A stretch of DNA of 64,000 nt from Bacteroides fragilis NCTC 9343 (GCF_000025985.1 NC_003228.3:1426001-1490000); one strand, 5' to 3'; shown: positions 36,065 through 46,141, counted from the first letter of the stretch. The notes: generated by a model from the letters alone, not told the origin. Translations and numbers: made by a program.

Positions 36065-36836
36065 TGAATAATAATTTTAGTGGAATTCAATATCACCAAG
36101 TATTCTGATTATTCAGCATCCGGTGCAGGAACTGTTTTCTTTTCAAACGAGCCTTGCGGTCTCTCATACGAAAAATGCATTTCGACCTTCCATCTTCCAC
36201 CTTCATCTTTCATCTTCCACCCTCGATTTGGCAAGTCCGATTCAGAGTATATTCTTGATATGCAGATAGATATATCTGTTATCCTATCCGTTTATACCAT
36301 TTAAAGCAGTTTGTTTTTCTTAGTATTTTTAGTGAAAATGGTCGGTTTCTTGTCTCGTCCCGTATACCCGGGCTGAGATAAAGATACTTTAGAATGATGT
36401 AAGGTTCTTATTTATAATGTGTTATGTTTGCTATGGAATTAGCTTACTCTCTTGGTAATTTCTGTGCCGGTCGTTCTGAACTTCTGTTGATACGGAGTCG
36501 GTTATGTAGAATAACTCACATTAATTCTATAGGTAGATTCTAAAGTACTTTCATCGGTATATGGAGATAATATTCGATTTTAACTTCATTGTAAATTAGG
36601 TTATGGATGGATTTTATTTCAATCAAAGTATGAACAATCGGAGCCGGGAGGATTCGAGAACTCATTTGTTCTTTGGTTTTTTCTTATTATTTTAGAAACG
36701 GAAAGATATAAGTGTTTAATCTTTAGTATTGATTGATAGGAATTTACCATGATAGGGAAAAATTTTCGTAAAAAAGTCTCTTTTCTTTTAGTGGATTTTA
36801 AAAGCTATTACGCCTTATTAATAGAATATCCTAAAA
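36065..36836. other. 772-base region without a supported gene
   Basis: No reading frame of convincing composition was found on either strand, and no sigma-factor remnant is recognisable. The 10-mer CATCTTCCAC occurs at 36191 and 36211 within a C/T-rich stretch (36185-36224). The fecR promoter should lie near its 3' end but shows no clear consensus. Confidence 0.6.
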
Positions 36837-37802
36837 ATGAGTGAACTGATAGATAAATATTTTGCAGGAGAGATGACCTGTGAAGAGAAAAAAGATCTCT
36901 TCGACCGGATAGAAAGTGATGAGGCTCTGAAGAAAGAATTTCTTCGGATGCAAAATGTAGTGGCGTTGACCCAAATACTCTCCCGCCAGGATGATTCGGA
37001 GACCAGCCGTAAAGGGAAACAGCATTTTATGCAACTTCTTTTCCGTAAAAGATTAAAGCGCGCGATAACGGTTTCTTTGAAATATGCTGCTGTTTTCGCG
37101 GTATTAGTGGTAGGAACTTTCTATACTGCGAAGTTGTATTTATCTGAGGAATTCGGAAAAAGTTATACCATAGTTACGGCTCCCAAGGGACAGCGTGTAA
37201 AAATAGAATTACCTGATGGAACCATTGCCTGGCTAAGCCCCTGTAGTCGTCTTCGTTTTGCGGCCTCTTTCAATGAAACGGACCGTAAAATAGAGTTGGA
37301 CGGTGCTACCTATTTTGATGTGGCAAAGAATCCCGAGAAGCCATTTGTTGTTTCGGCTAAAGGTTACCGTATCCGAGTACTTGGAACTAAATTCAATATA
37401 TCGGCTTATAAAAATAGTAAAGAGTTTGAGACCGATCTTGTGGAAGGTTGCGTACATATCTATGATCCGGCGGATATAAGGAACGAAGTGTTTCTACAGC
37501 CTAAAGAAAAGGCAGTGTTGTGGGGAGACCGGTTGATGAAGCGGGAGTCTGACTTTGATAATGAAGAATATCTGAAGAACGGAGTTGTCAGTTTTCTGTC
37601 CGAGCCGTTCGGGAGAGTACTGAATAGTGTCGCTTTATGGAATGATGTGAATATTAAAATAGAACGGTCAGTCAACGCGACGCAGCGGATCTCCGGAAAA
37701 TTCAGGCAAAGCGATTCTTTGGAGAGTATATTAAAAGCCTTGCAAGGCGCTATGCCTTTCAAGTATAAAATAGTTAGTGAAGAAGAAATAATTATTTATT
37801 GA
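36837..37802 (+). CDS. FecR-family anti-sigma factor
   Basis: The 321-residue protein has a short cytosolic N-terminal helical region (1-80), one transmembrane helix at about 84-103 (YAAVFAVLVVGTFYTAKLYL), a periplasmic FecR domain (about 110-205, with TAPKGQRVKIELPDGTIAWL) and a DUF4974-like C-terminal domain (about 245-320). It should hold an ECF sigma factor inactive until signalled by the STN domain of the SusC protein. It is followed by susC after 173 bases. Its cognate sigma gene is not adjacent; the likely partner is at 33337. Confidence 0.95.
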   Translation: MSELIDKYFAGEMTCEEKKDLFDRIESDEALKKEFLRMQNVVALTQILSRQDDSETSRKGKQHFMQLLFRKRLKRAITVSLKYAAVFAVLVVGTFYTAKLYLSEEFGKSYTIVTAPKGQRVKIELPDGTIAWLSPCSRLRFAASFNETDRKIELDGATYFDVAKNPEKPFVVSAKGYRIRVLGTKFNISAYKNSKEFETDLVEGCVHIYDPADIRNEVFLQPKEKAVLWGDRLMKRESDFDNEEYLKNGVVSFLSEPFGRVLNSVALWNDVNIKIERSVNATQRISGKFRQSDSLESILKALQGAMPFKYKIVSEEEIIIY

Positions 37803-37975
37803 TAAATATAATGATATACTTAACTAAAAGCAGATGCCTATGATATAAAAAAACAGTTTGAAATGAAAAAAGGAGGAAATGGTCTGGTACACCTTTCCCT
37901 CCCGATAAAGTCAACACATTTGGCAGAGCCAAATAAAAAAACAACAAAGTATTAACCTTATTACATTGCAAAAGT

Positions 37976-40900
37976 ATGAAAAAAAACTTATTGCTGTTAT
38001 CTTATGCAATTAAACAACGTGAAATTATTCAAATCTTGCGAATTATGAAATGCACAGTCTTGCTGTTATTTTTGCTTATTCTTCAGGCACATGCCAGCGT
38101 AAGCTCACAAAATGCAAGGGTAAACATGTCTCGAAATCAACTTCCGTTAAAGGAGTTTATGGCGGAGATTGAAAAACAAACCGATTATCTGTTTATCTAT
38201 AGTGATGCAGAAATCAATGCTTCTCGCCAGGTAACTGTAAAGAAGGGAACACATAGAGTGGCCGATTTACTAAGAGAGGTACTCTCTAAAAATAATATTT
38301 CTTATAATTTTGCAGATAATTATATTTCTCTTCATGTACGCAAAGAGGCTGACGCACAGTCTTTGGCGGTATCTCCCCAACAAAAAAAGAATACGGTTTT
38401 GGTTTCGGGAACTATCGTAGATACCGCAGGCGATCCTATAATCGGTGCTAACATCAAATTGAAAGGTGCTCAGGGAACCGGAACGATTACGGATGTGGAA
38501 GGTAACTTTAAATTGGAAGTGCCTACCAATGGTGTACTGATCGTCTCTTTTATCGGATATCAGCAGCAGGAAGTGGCGGTGAACGGAAAAACCATGTTGA
38601 AAATTAAGATGGCGGAAGATGCTGAAATGATAGACGAAGTGGTTGTAACTGCTTTGGGTATCAAGCGGGAAGAAAAGGCATTGGGATATGCCGTTCAGAA
38701 AGTGGGCGGAAGTAAGCTGTCTACTGTGAAGCCCGTTAATATTGCTACTTCACTGACTGGTAAAGTTGCCGGTTTGAATGTAACCAACAGTACGGAGTTC
38801 AATACAGCCCCAACTCTCAAATTGCGTGGTGAAACTCCATTGCTGGTAGTAGATGGTGTGCCATATAGCAATATCTCTCTGAATGATATTGCAGCAGACG
38901 ATATCGAATCTGTTGACGTGTTGAAGGGGGCTACCGCATCGGCCCTGTATGGTGCCCGCGGAGGTTCGGGAGCTATTATGGTGACTACGAAGAAAGGTAG
39001 TCAGGAGGGACTTAATATTTCGGTAAACAGCAGTACGATGTTCAATGCCGGTTATCTGGTATTGCCGGAAGTACAACATGGATACAGTACCGGTCAGGGA
39101 GGTAAATATACCGCTGCCGACTTCGTTTGGGGTGATAAACTGGACATCGGCCGTACAGCTGTACAGTATGATCCGTATACTTATGAATGGAAAGAGATGC
39201 CATTGGTATCGAAAGGTAAAGACAACTTTAAGAATTTCCTGGAGACAGGTTTCATTACCAATAATAACATCAGCATCAGCCAGACCGGTAAATATGGAAG
39301 CTTCCGTTCTTCTCTGTCGCATGTTTATAATAAAGGACAGTATCCCAATCAGAGATTGAATAAGATTACTTACTCGGTAGGTGGGGATATGAAGTTCGGC
39401 AAACTGAGTTTTGAAGGTGGTGCCATTTATAACAAGCGTTTCTATCCGAATGGAGAAGGAGCCGGCTATGGTGGTGGTGGATACATCTACAACCTGTTGG
39501 TATGGACGGGTACCGATTATGATGTACGCGACTATAAAAACTATTGGAGAAAGAAAGACGAAGAGCAGAACTGGATGAACGATGTGTGGTATGATAATCC
39601 TTATTATCTGGCTCATGAAATGACTTCATCCAATGACTACGATAAAGTAAACACTTACTTGTCCGGTAAATATGACATCATGCCTTGGTTGAACTTTTCG
39701 ATGAGAGCCGGTGCCGATGCTTATGCCAGCCGTACGGAAAAGAAAAACGCAATGAGCGCCCGCGGCGGATGGGACAAGAACGGATACTTCTATACATCCA
39801 AATCCACCGGATTCAGTTTCAATGGTGACGCTTTGCTGTCTGCCAATCACAGCTTCGGTGATTTTGCTATCGACGGTTTTGTCGGAGGTACGATCTACTA
39901 TTATTATGATGACGCTATTTCATCGAATACCCGTAACGGATTGAGTATTCCGGGATATTATTCATTGAAAGCATCGGTTGACCCAATTGCCTCTTCAAGT
40001 TCATACAAGCAGAAACAGGTAAACTCTATTTATGGAAAATTCTCAGCTTCATGGAAGAGCACTGTGTTTGTGGATGTAACGGCACGTAATGACTGGTCGT
40101 CTACTTTGCCTTCGGAGACTCGTTCTTACTTTTATCCGGCTGTATCGGGAAGTATCATTATGTCGCAGTTACTAAAGATGCCCGAATGGCTGAACTTCTG
40201 GAAACTCAGGGGTGCCTGGACAGTAACGAAGAGCGACTTGGGTATTTATGATACGAACCAGGCTTACAGTGTAAGCACGAATGTGTGGGATGGAATGAAT
40301 ACAGCCGTGTACCCGGAAATGATCCGCAGTACAACGCTTGAACCGACCGCTGCACGTTCTTATGAAATCGGTACTGCCTTCAATGTATGGGACAACCGTT
40401 TGCGTTTTGATATCTCTTACTACAATAAACTGAAATACAATCTGACACGTGAAGCCACTATCAGCGGTTCGTCCGGTTTTACTAAAACATTGGTGAACTA
40501 TGATGAAGAGCAGGTTCGTAGAGGAGTGGAGGTTTCTTTGACTGCTTCTCTGATTCAGACGAAAGACTGGAATTGGGAAGTGAATGCCAACTGGGCCCGT
40601 GACCGCTATTTCTATGCGAAAGTCGATCCTGTATATTCTACACAGAAACCTTGGGTAGCTGCCGGCAAGCGTTGGGACTGGTATGGTATCTACGATTGGG
40701 AACGTGACCCCCAGGGAAACATTATCCATGAAAACGGATATCCGGTACAAAGTAAATATCAGTCAGTGATGGGTAATGAGTATCCGGACTGGATCTGGGG
40801 ACTCAGTACTACCTTGCGTTATAAAGACTGGACATTGGGAATTTCGTTGGACGGACGTGTAGGCGGTATGGCTTACTCTCGTACGGAACAGACTATGTGG

Positions 40901-41362
40901 AATACCGGTGTACACCCCGATAGTGATAACAAATGGCGTTATGACGAAGTAGTGAACGGTAAAAAGAATTATGTAGGCCAGGGTGTGAAAGTAGTATCGG
41001 GTAAAGTTGAATACGACACAACCGGAAAGATTGTGAGCGATACACGTGTGTTTGCACCGAATGACACTCAGGTATCCTATGAAAGTTATATCAAGAATTA
41101 CAATCCATGGTCAGGTGGTAAGGTTTACCAGAACGTGCATGACTGTACATTCCTGAAATTGCGTGAACTTTCATTGTTGTACACAATGCCTAAGTCAGTT
41201 TGTGAAAAGATTCACATGAAAGGCGTTACACTCGGTTTGATCGGACAGAACTTATTGATTTGGATGAAAGAGTTTAAGTATGCTGACCCGGATGTGGATT
41301 CGGATGACCTGAATTCACCTTCTATGAGATATGTCGGATTTAATGTTAAGTTTGATTTGTAA
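37976..41362 (+). CDS. SusC/RagA-family TonB-dependent transporter with N-terminal STN signalling domain
   Basis: The 1128-residue protein has a long N-terminal leader ending in a signal peptide, then an STN domain (about 55-115, FMAEIEKQTDYLFIYSD), a carboxypeptidase-like beta domain (about 135-215), the plug (about 225-350) and a 22-strand barrel. The TonB box region precedes the VVVTALGIKREEKALGYAV segment typical of SusC. The STN domain signals to FecR/ECF systems, which matches the fecR gene just upstream. With SusD it imports an oligosaccharide or other complex nutrient across the outer membrane. Confidence 0.97.
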   Translation: MKKNLLLLSYAIKQREIIQILRIMKCTVLLLFLLILQAHASVSSQNARVNMSRNQLPLKEFMAEIEKQTDYLFIYSDAEINASRQVTVKKGTHRVADLLREVLSKNNISYNFADNYISLHVRKEADAQSLAVSPQQKKNTVLVSGTIVDTAGDPIIGANIKLKGAQGTGTITDVEGNFKLEVPTNGVLIVSFIGYQQQEVAVNGKTMLKIKMAEDAEMIDEVVVTALGIKREEKALGYAVQKVGGSKLSTVKPVNIATSLTGKVAGLNVTNSTEFNTAPTLKLRGETPLLVVDGVPYSNISLNDIAADDIESVDVLKGATASALYGARGGSGAIMVTTKKGSQEGLNISVNSSTMFNAGYLVLPEVQHGYSTGQGGKYTAADFVWGDKLDIGRTAVQYDPYTYEWKEMPLVSKGKDNFKNFLETGFITNNNISISQTGKYGSFRSSLSHVYNKGQYPNQRLNKITYSVGGDMKFGKLSFEGGAIYNKRFYPNGEGAGYGGGGYIYNLLVWTGTDYDVRDYKNYWRKKDEEQNWMNDVWYDNPYYLAHEMTSSNDYDKVNTYLSGKYDIMPWLNFSMRAGADAYASRTEKKNAMSARGGWDKNGYFYTSKSTGFSFNGDALLSANHSFGDFAIDGFVGGTIYYYYDDAISSNTRNGLSIPGYYSLKASVDPIASSSSYKQKQVNSIYGKFSASWKSTVFVDVTARNDWSSTLPSETRSYFYPAVSGSIIMSQLLKMPEWLNFWKLRGAWTVTKSDLGIYDTNQAYSVSTNVWDGMNTAVYPEMIRSTTLEPTAARSYEIGTAFNVWDNRLRFDISYYNKLKYNLTREATISGSSGFTKTLVNYDEEQVRRGVEVSLTASLIQTKDWNWEVNANWARDRYFYAKVDPVYSTQKPWVAAGKRWDWYGIYDWERDPQGNIIHENGYPVQSKYQSVMGNEYPDWIWGLSTTLRYKDWTLGISLDGRVGGMAYSRTEQTMWNTGVHPDSDNKWRYDEVVNGKKNYVGQGVKVVSGKVEYDTTGKIVSDTRVFAPNDTQVSYESYIKNYNPWSGGKVYQNVHDCTFLKLRELSLLYTMPKSVCEKIHMKGVTLGLIGQNLLIWMKEFKYADPDVDSDDLNSPSMRYVGFNVKFDL

Positions 41363-41373
41363 AAAAGGAAATT

Positions 41374-42897
41374 ATGAAACTAATAAATAAAACGTTGCTT
41401 TTACTTACAGCAAGTGCTACGATTCTGGCATCTTGTAACAAGTTTGATGATTTGAATACGAACCCCGATGCTGCAACCAAGGTGACAGCACCTATGTTGG
41501 CTACAAAACTTATCCTGAATATTACACAACAGGGCTCTGCTAAGAACTTTGTGTACCACAGCATGCTGAGCAAACAGATTGCATGGTCGGAGAATGCTTC
41601 GGATGAACAATACAATTTGTTTGGCAGGACAGATTTTGACGGCTATACCATTCTTACAAACTGTCAGAAGATGGTCGATGCAGCCAATGAGGGAGATAAA
41701 GATTCGTATGCAGCTCTGGCTAAGTTTATGAAAGCCTATAAACTGTTCTATAAATCGCTGGAAGTGGGTGATATTCCTTACAGTGATGCATTGAAAGGTG
41801 AAGAGGGCGTTCAGAAACCCAAATACGATACACAGAAAGAGGTGATGCGCCAAGTCTTGGAAGATTTGGAAGAAGCGTATACTTTATTCTCATCGGGCAG
41901 TGACTTTGACGGTGATCCTATTTTTGGCGGTGACACCGAAAACTGGAAAAAGACTGTAGTCGCCTTCGAACTGAAAGTGCTGACTCACTTGTGTAAGAAA
42001 GATACGGATGCGGATCTGAAAGTGAAAGAACGCTTTGCCCGTCTGGTATCTTCGGGCTCACTGATGACTTCGAATGCGGACAACTTCCAGTTGGTATACT
42101 CTAATAAGGCCGGACAGCTTTATCCGTTCTATTACACTCAGAACAAACATTCTGATTATCTGATGATGTCGAGTGTGATTATCGATAACCTGAAGAAGTT
42201 CAACGATTATCGTATGTTCTATTATGCTTCTCCCGCCAAAGCCCAGACAGATAAAGGTATAAAGGATTCCGAGTGGGATGCTTATCTTTCGATTGATCCC
42301 TCGGACAGCTATTCAAATATCTCCGTGCTGTACGGAAAAGGTGAGTTCTGCCTGGCAAACCTCCGCTATACCCGTGTTCCGGAAGGTGAGCCTTTGATGC
42401 GGCTGAGTTATGCAGAACAGAATTTTATTCTGGCAGAAGGAGCTGTACGTGGCTGGATTTCGGAAGATGCTTCTACTTATTATAAGAAAGGTATAGAAGC
42501 CAGCATGAATTTCATAGCAGACAATACCCCCGATAAAGAAGAATATACTCACGGACGTACCATAACGCAAGAATATATCCAGGAGTATCTGGCACAACCG
42601 GTTATACAGTTGTCCGGCGACAAGGAGAAAGATCTGGAAATGATTTTGCTGCAACGTTATCTCGCCTCGTTCCTGCAGCATCCGTATGATGCTTATTATG
42701 ATTATCGCCGTACCGGATATCCGGTATTGCCTATCAACCCGAGTACCAACCTGAATACGGAAAAAAATAAGATTCCTACAAGATGGATGTATCCGGAAGC
42801 TGAGTTCAGTTACAATCCTGATAATGCCAACGAAGCTGTTCAGCGTCAGTACAATGGTTCGGACGATGTGAACAAGTTAATGTGGATTCTCCAGTAA
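41374..42897 (+). CDS. SusD/RagB-family surface nutrient-binding lipoprotein
   Basis: The 507-residue protein has a lipoprotein signal (LLLTASATILASC, lipobox ILASC) followed by FDDLNTNPDAAT, the typical SusD-like start. The rest is alpha-helical with TPR-like repeats. It forms the lid of the SusC channel encoded 11 bases upstream. The YYDYRRTGYPVL segment near residue 450 is characteristic of the SusD-like_2 subgroup. A terminator hairpin follows, before the three phosphoesterase genes. Confidence 0.95.
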   Translation: MKLINKTLLLLTASATILASCNKFDDLNTNPDAATKVTAPMLATKLILNITQQGSAKNFVYHSMLSKQIAWSENASDEQYNLFGRTDFDGYTILTNCQKMVDAANEGDKDSYAALAKFMKAYKLFYKSLEVGDIPYSDALKGEEGVQKPKYDTQKEVMRQVLEDLEEAYTLFSSGSDFDGDPIFGGDTENWKKTVVAFELKVLTHLCKKDTDADLKVKERFARLVSSGSLMTSNADNFQLVYSNKAGQLYPFYYTQNKHSDYLMMSSVIIDNLKKFNDYRMFYYASPAKAQTDKGIKDSEWDAYLSIDPSDSYSNISVLYGKGEFCLANLRYTRVPEGEPLMRLSYAEQNFILAEGAVRGWISEDASTYYKKGIEASMNFIADNTPDKEEYTHGRTITQEYIQEYLAQPVIQLSGDKEKDLEMILLQRYLASFLQHPYDAYYDYRRTGYPVLPINPSTNLNTEKNKIPTRWMYPEAEFSYNPDNANEAVQRQYNGSDDVNKLMWILQ

Positions 42898-42918
42898 ACA
42901 TTACTCTTTTGAAGACAA

Positions 42919-42956
42919 GAGGATGTGTCATCTATGGTAAATTTTGACACATCCTC
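42919..42956 (+). terminator. Hairpin after susD (dispersed repeat type)
   Basis: GAGGATGTGTCA (42919-42930) pairs perfectly with 42945-42956. The stem and loop resemble the hairpin at 51607-51649. It may attenuate transcription into the phosphoesterase genes. Confidence 0.75.
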
Positions 42957-42984
42957 CCTTCTTTATACCTAAATAATCAAACCC

Positions 42985-43971
42985 ATGAAACGAATTTATT
43001 TATTGTTGGCTATCCTGTTGGGAAGCCTTCAGCTGGCAAATGCACAGCAACAGACTCTTCAGTTTAACAAAGACGGTAAGTTTAAGATTGTCCAGTTTAC
43101 CGATGTTCATTATATCTATAATGATCCTCGTTCGGATGTATCGATCGAACGTATCAATCAGGTATTGGATATGGAAAAGCCCGACCTTGTTCTTTTTACG
43201 GGAGATGTGATTTATGGTAAACCGGCGGAAGAAGGAATGCGTACAGTGCTGAATCTGGTATCTAAAAGAAAAATCCCTTTTGCGGTGACTTTCGGTAACC
43301 ATGATAACGAACAGGGACTGAGCCGTGAAGAATTGTTGAAGATCATCCAATCTGTTCCTTTTAACCTGACACAGACTACTCCGGGTATTTCGGGAGTGAC
43401 AAATTTTATCTTACCGGTGAAGGCTTCCGACGGCAAGCGCAATGCAACGGTTCTTTATTGTATCGACTCTCATTCTTATTCACAGATCAAGGGAGTGAAT
43501 GGATACGATTACATCAAATTTGACCAAATACAGTGGTATCGTGAGAACAGTAAGAAGTTTACTGAAGAAAATAATGGCGTTCCGGTTTCGTCGTATGCGT
43601 TTTTTCATATAGCTTTGCCGGAGTATAATCAGGCTGCCTCTTCCGAGAGTGCAATACTTTATGGCATTCGTAAAGAAAAAGCATGCGCTCCCCAGTTAAA
43701 TTCGGGCTTGTTTGCCGCCATGAAAGAGATGGGAGATGTGAGAGGTGTATTTGTGGGACACGACCACGATGATGATTATGCCGTGTCATGGAAGGGAATC
43801 TTGCTGGCATACGGACGCTATACGGGTGGCAACACAGTATATAATCACCTTACAAATGGTGCGAGAGTGATTGAGTTGGATGAAAATGCAAATAGTTTCC
43901 ATACGTGGATACGCCTGAAGGAAGGGGTCGTACAACAGGTAACCTATCCTGCCGATTTCATTAAAGAATAG
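42985..43971 (+). CDS. Secreted calcineurin-like metallophosphoesterase
   Basis: The 328-residue protein has a signal peptide (LLLAILLGSLQLANA) and the full two-metal motif set: FTDVHY near residue 40, GDVIYG near 74, GNHDNE near 103 and GHDHDDDY near 258. It resembles purple-acid/PhoD-like exported phosphatases that remove phosphate from a range of esters or diesters. It is first of three consecutive phosphoesterase genes behind susCD, so it likely acts on a ligand taken up by that pair. Confidence 0.93.
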   Translation: MKRIYLLLAILLGSLQLANAQQQTLQFNKDGKFKIVQFTDVHYIYNDPRSDVSIERINQVLDMEKPDLVLFTGDVIYGKPAEEGMRTVLNLVSKRKIPFAVTFGNHDNEQGLSREELLKIIQSVPFNLTQTTPGISGVTNFILPVKASDGKRNATVLYCIDSHSYSQIKGVNGYDYIKFDQIQWYRENSKKFTEENNGVPVSSYAFFHIALPEYNQAASSESAILYGIRKEKACAPQLNSGLFAAMKEMGDVRGVFVGHDHDDDYAVSWKGILLAYGRYTGGNTVYNHLTNGARVIELDENANSFHTWIRLKEGVVQQVTYPADFIKE

Positions 43972-44012
43972 AAGATACACAAAAGACAAAACTTAAATAT
44001 AGATAGAATACC

Positions 44013-44912
44013 ATGAAAAAGTTATTTGTTTTAGTATGTTTGCTTGTGATCGGATTCTGCAATGTGGCTTGGGCGGCTAAACGGCAGGCAAAACATGTAG
44101 TATTGATTGCGTTGGACGGCTGGGGTGCGTATAGTGTGCCCAAGGCAGACATACCCAACATTAAAAGCCTGATGGACGAAGGATGCTACACACTTCATAA
44201 ACGTAGCGTATTTCCATCATCGAGCGCTATTAACTGGGCTTCCATGTTTATGGGAGTGGGTACTGAACTTCATGGATATACAGAATGGGGTTCGCGTACG
44301 CCCGAGATACCATCGCGGGTTGTCAATGAACATGGTATTTCTCCTACTATCTTTTCGGTTATGCGTCAACAGTATCCGGAGGCTGAGACCGGTTGCCTGT
44401 ACGAGTGGGAAGGAATTAAATACCTGGTCGATACACTGGCACTGAGTTACCATGCACAAGCTCCTGATTATGATAAATGCCCGACTGCTCTCTGCGAGAT
44501 GGCTGAGAAGTATATCAAAGATAAAAAGCCTGCCATGTTTGCAGTTTGCTTCGATCAGTTGGATCATACCGGTCATGCTGTCGGGCACGACACTCCGGGC
44601 TATTATGAAAAGCTGAAAGAACTGGACGGTTATGTGGGACGTATCATTGCTGCCATTAAAGAGGCCGGAATATATGATGATACGATTATCATGATGACAG
44701 CCGATCACGGTGGCATTAAAAAAGGGCATGGGGGGATTACACTCCAGGAGGTAGAGATACCTTTTATCATTGCCGGTAAGAATGTCAGAAAAGGGGGAGA
44801 GTTCCAGGAAAGCATGATGCAGTTTGATACTGCTGCCACCATGGGATACGTTTTTGGAGTGAAGCAACCTCAAGTCTGGATAGGACGTCCCATGATACAG
44901 GTTTTCAAATAA
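44013..44912 (+). CDS. Secreted type I phosphodiesterase/nucleotide pyrophosphatase-like enzyme
   Basis: The 299-residue protein has a signal peptide (VCLLVIGFCNVAWA) and the alkaline-phosphatase superfamily fold. The metal-binding Asp is in LIALDGWGAY near residue 36, the nucleophile region is SSSAINWASMF near 70, and later ligands lie in DQLDHTGHAVGHD near 185 and TADHGGIKKGHGG near 230. Such enzymes cleave phosphodiester or pyrophosphate bonds. It lies 41 bases after the metallophosphoesterase gene. Confidence 0.92.
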   Translation: MKKLFVLVCLLVIGFCNVAWAAKRQAKHVVLIALDGWGAYSVPKADIPNIKSLMDEGCYTLHKRSVFPSSSAINWASMFMGVGTELHGYTEWGSRTPEIPSRVVNEHGISPTIFSVMRQQYPEAETGCLYEWEGIKYLVDTLALSYHAQAPDYDKCPTALCEMAEKYIKDKKPAMFAVCFDQLDHTGHAVGHDTPGYYEKLKELDGYVGRIIAAIKEAGIYDDTIIMMTADHGGIKKGHGGITLQEVEIPFIIAGKNVRKGGEFQESMMQFDTAATMGYVFGVKQPQVWIGRPMIQVFK

Positions 44913-44966
44913 ACACTACTGTCACAACCTGAAGAAAAACAATGCACATAATATAAATTTGATAAA

Positions 44967-45992
44967 ATGAAAAAGATTATTTTTATGACGCTTTTCCTGC
45001 TTGTCGCCATGACGGGACAAAGTAAAGGAAAGGGTGAGTTTACGGTTCTGCAATGGAATGTATGGCAGGAAGGTACAATGGTTCCGGGAGGATATGATGC
45101 AATCGTTAATGAGATAGTGCGCTTGCAACCCGACTTTGTGACATTCAGCGAAGTGCGTAATTATCATAACACTCGTTTTAACGAGCGTATTGTGGCTTCT
45201 CTGAAAGAGAAAGGACTGGATTATTATTCTTTCTATACGTATGACACAGGGTTGCTGAGTAAGCATCCGATCACAGACTCGCTCACTGTATTCCCCGAAA
45301 ACGGAGACCACGGAAGTATCTACAGGCTGACAAGTTCCGTAAACGGACACAAGGTGGCAGTCTACACCAGCCATTTGGATTACCTGGATTGTGCTTACTA
45401 CAACGTACGGGGTTATGATGGTTCCAGCTGGAAAGAGATACCTATTCCGACTACTGTAGAAGAAGTTTTGAAGGTGAATGTGGCTTCTCAGCGTGACGAT
45501 GCCATCAAGATGTTCATTGCACAGGCTCAAAAGGATATTGCAAATGGTTATAGCGTGATTATAGGCGGTGACTTTAATGAACCGTCACATCTGGATTGGA
45601 TTGAGGCTAATAAGAATCTGTACGATCACAATGGTCTGGTAATTCCCTGGACAGTAACTACATTGCTAGAGCAAAACGGGTTTGTGGATACATATCGTCA
45701 CATTTATCCGAATCCACTGACTCATCCGGGATTTACATATCCGGCAGATAATCCGTTGAAAGAACCCGGTAAACTGACATGGGCACCGAAAGCGGACGAA
45801 CGTGACCGTATCGACTTTATTTTCTACAAAGGAAAGAATCTTGAAGCAAAGAAAGCGATTGTCTTTGGCCCGAAAGGCTCTATCGTACGTAATAAGAGAG
45901 TGCAGGAGACATCAAAAGATAATTTCCTGTTACCGTTGGATGTATGGCCAACCGACCATAAAGGACTGCTGGTGACATTTAAGATTAAGTAA
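44967..45992 (+). CDS. Secreted endonuclease/exonuclease/phosphatase-family hydrolase
   Basis: The 341-residue protein has a signal peptide (FMTLFLLVAMTGQSKG) and the EEP motifs: VLQWNVWQ near residue 30, the catalytic Glu in FSEVRNY near 62, GGDFNEPSHLDW near 205, DRIDFIFYKG near 275, and WPTDHKGLLV near 330. The family includes DNase I, sphingomyelinases and inositol-phosphate phosphatases. With the two preceding phosphoesterases it suggests stepwise breakdown of a phosphodiester-containing substrate. Confidence 0.92.
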   Translation: MKKIIFMTLFLLVAMTGQSKGKGEFTVLQWNVWQEGTMVPGGYDAIVNEIVRLQPDFVTFSEVRNYHNTRFNERIVASLKEKGLDYYSFYTYDTGLLSKHPITDSLTVFPENGDHGSIYRLTSSVNGHKVAVYTSHLDYLDCAYYNVRGYDGSSWKEIPIPTTVEEVLKVNVASQRDDAIKMFIAQAQKDIANGYSVIIGGDFNEPSHLDWIEANKNLYDHNGLVIPWTVTTLLEQNGFVDTYRHIYPNPLTHPGFTYPADNPLKEPGKLTWAPKADERDRIDFIFYKGKNLEAKKAIVFGPKGSIVRNKRVQETSKDNFLLPLDVWPTDHKGLLVTFKIK

Positions 45993-45995
45993 TGT

Positions 45996-46112
45996 TTCAC
46001 CACAGAGTAACACAGAATAACACGAAGTAACGCAGAATAACCCAGAGTATTCATGTCGACAATCCGTGACTTAATACTCACTCTGTGGAACTCTGTGTTA
46101 CCCTGTGGTGAA
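45996..46112. repeat. Long imperfect inverted repeat between the EEP gene and ahpF
   Basis: The 21-base arms 45996-46016 and 46092-46112 match with one mismatch. Inside them GAGTATT (46035-46041) pairs with AATACTC (46073-46079). The left arm also contains repeated AATAAC/AGTAAC units. The genes are convergent, so it likely acts as a shared terminator. Confidence 0.75.
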
Positions 46113-46141
46113 TAAATGCCCCCTTGATATTATCCTGTCGT

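Noticed and set aside
38750..39616. 288-codon minus-strand frame inside susC
   Set aside because: It is a long shadow frame: the plus-strand SusC is unmistakable and the antisense product has no recognisable features.
44217..44873. 218-codon antisense frame over the phosphodiesterase gene
   Set aside because: It mirrors a well-conserved enzyme and has no start signal or domain.
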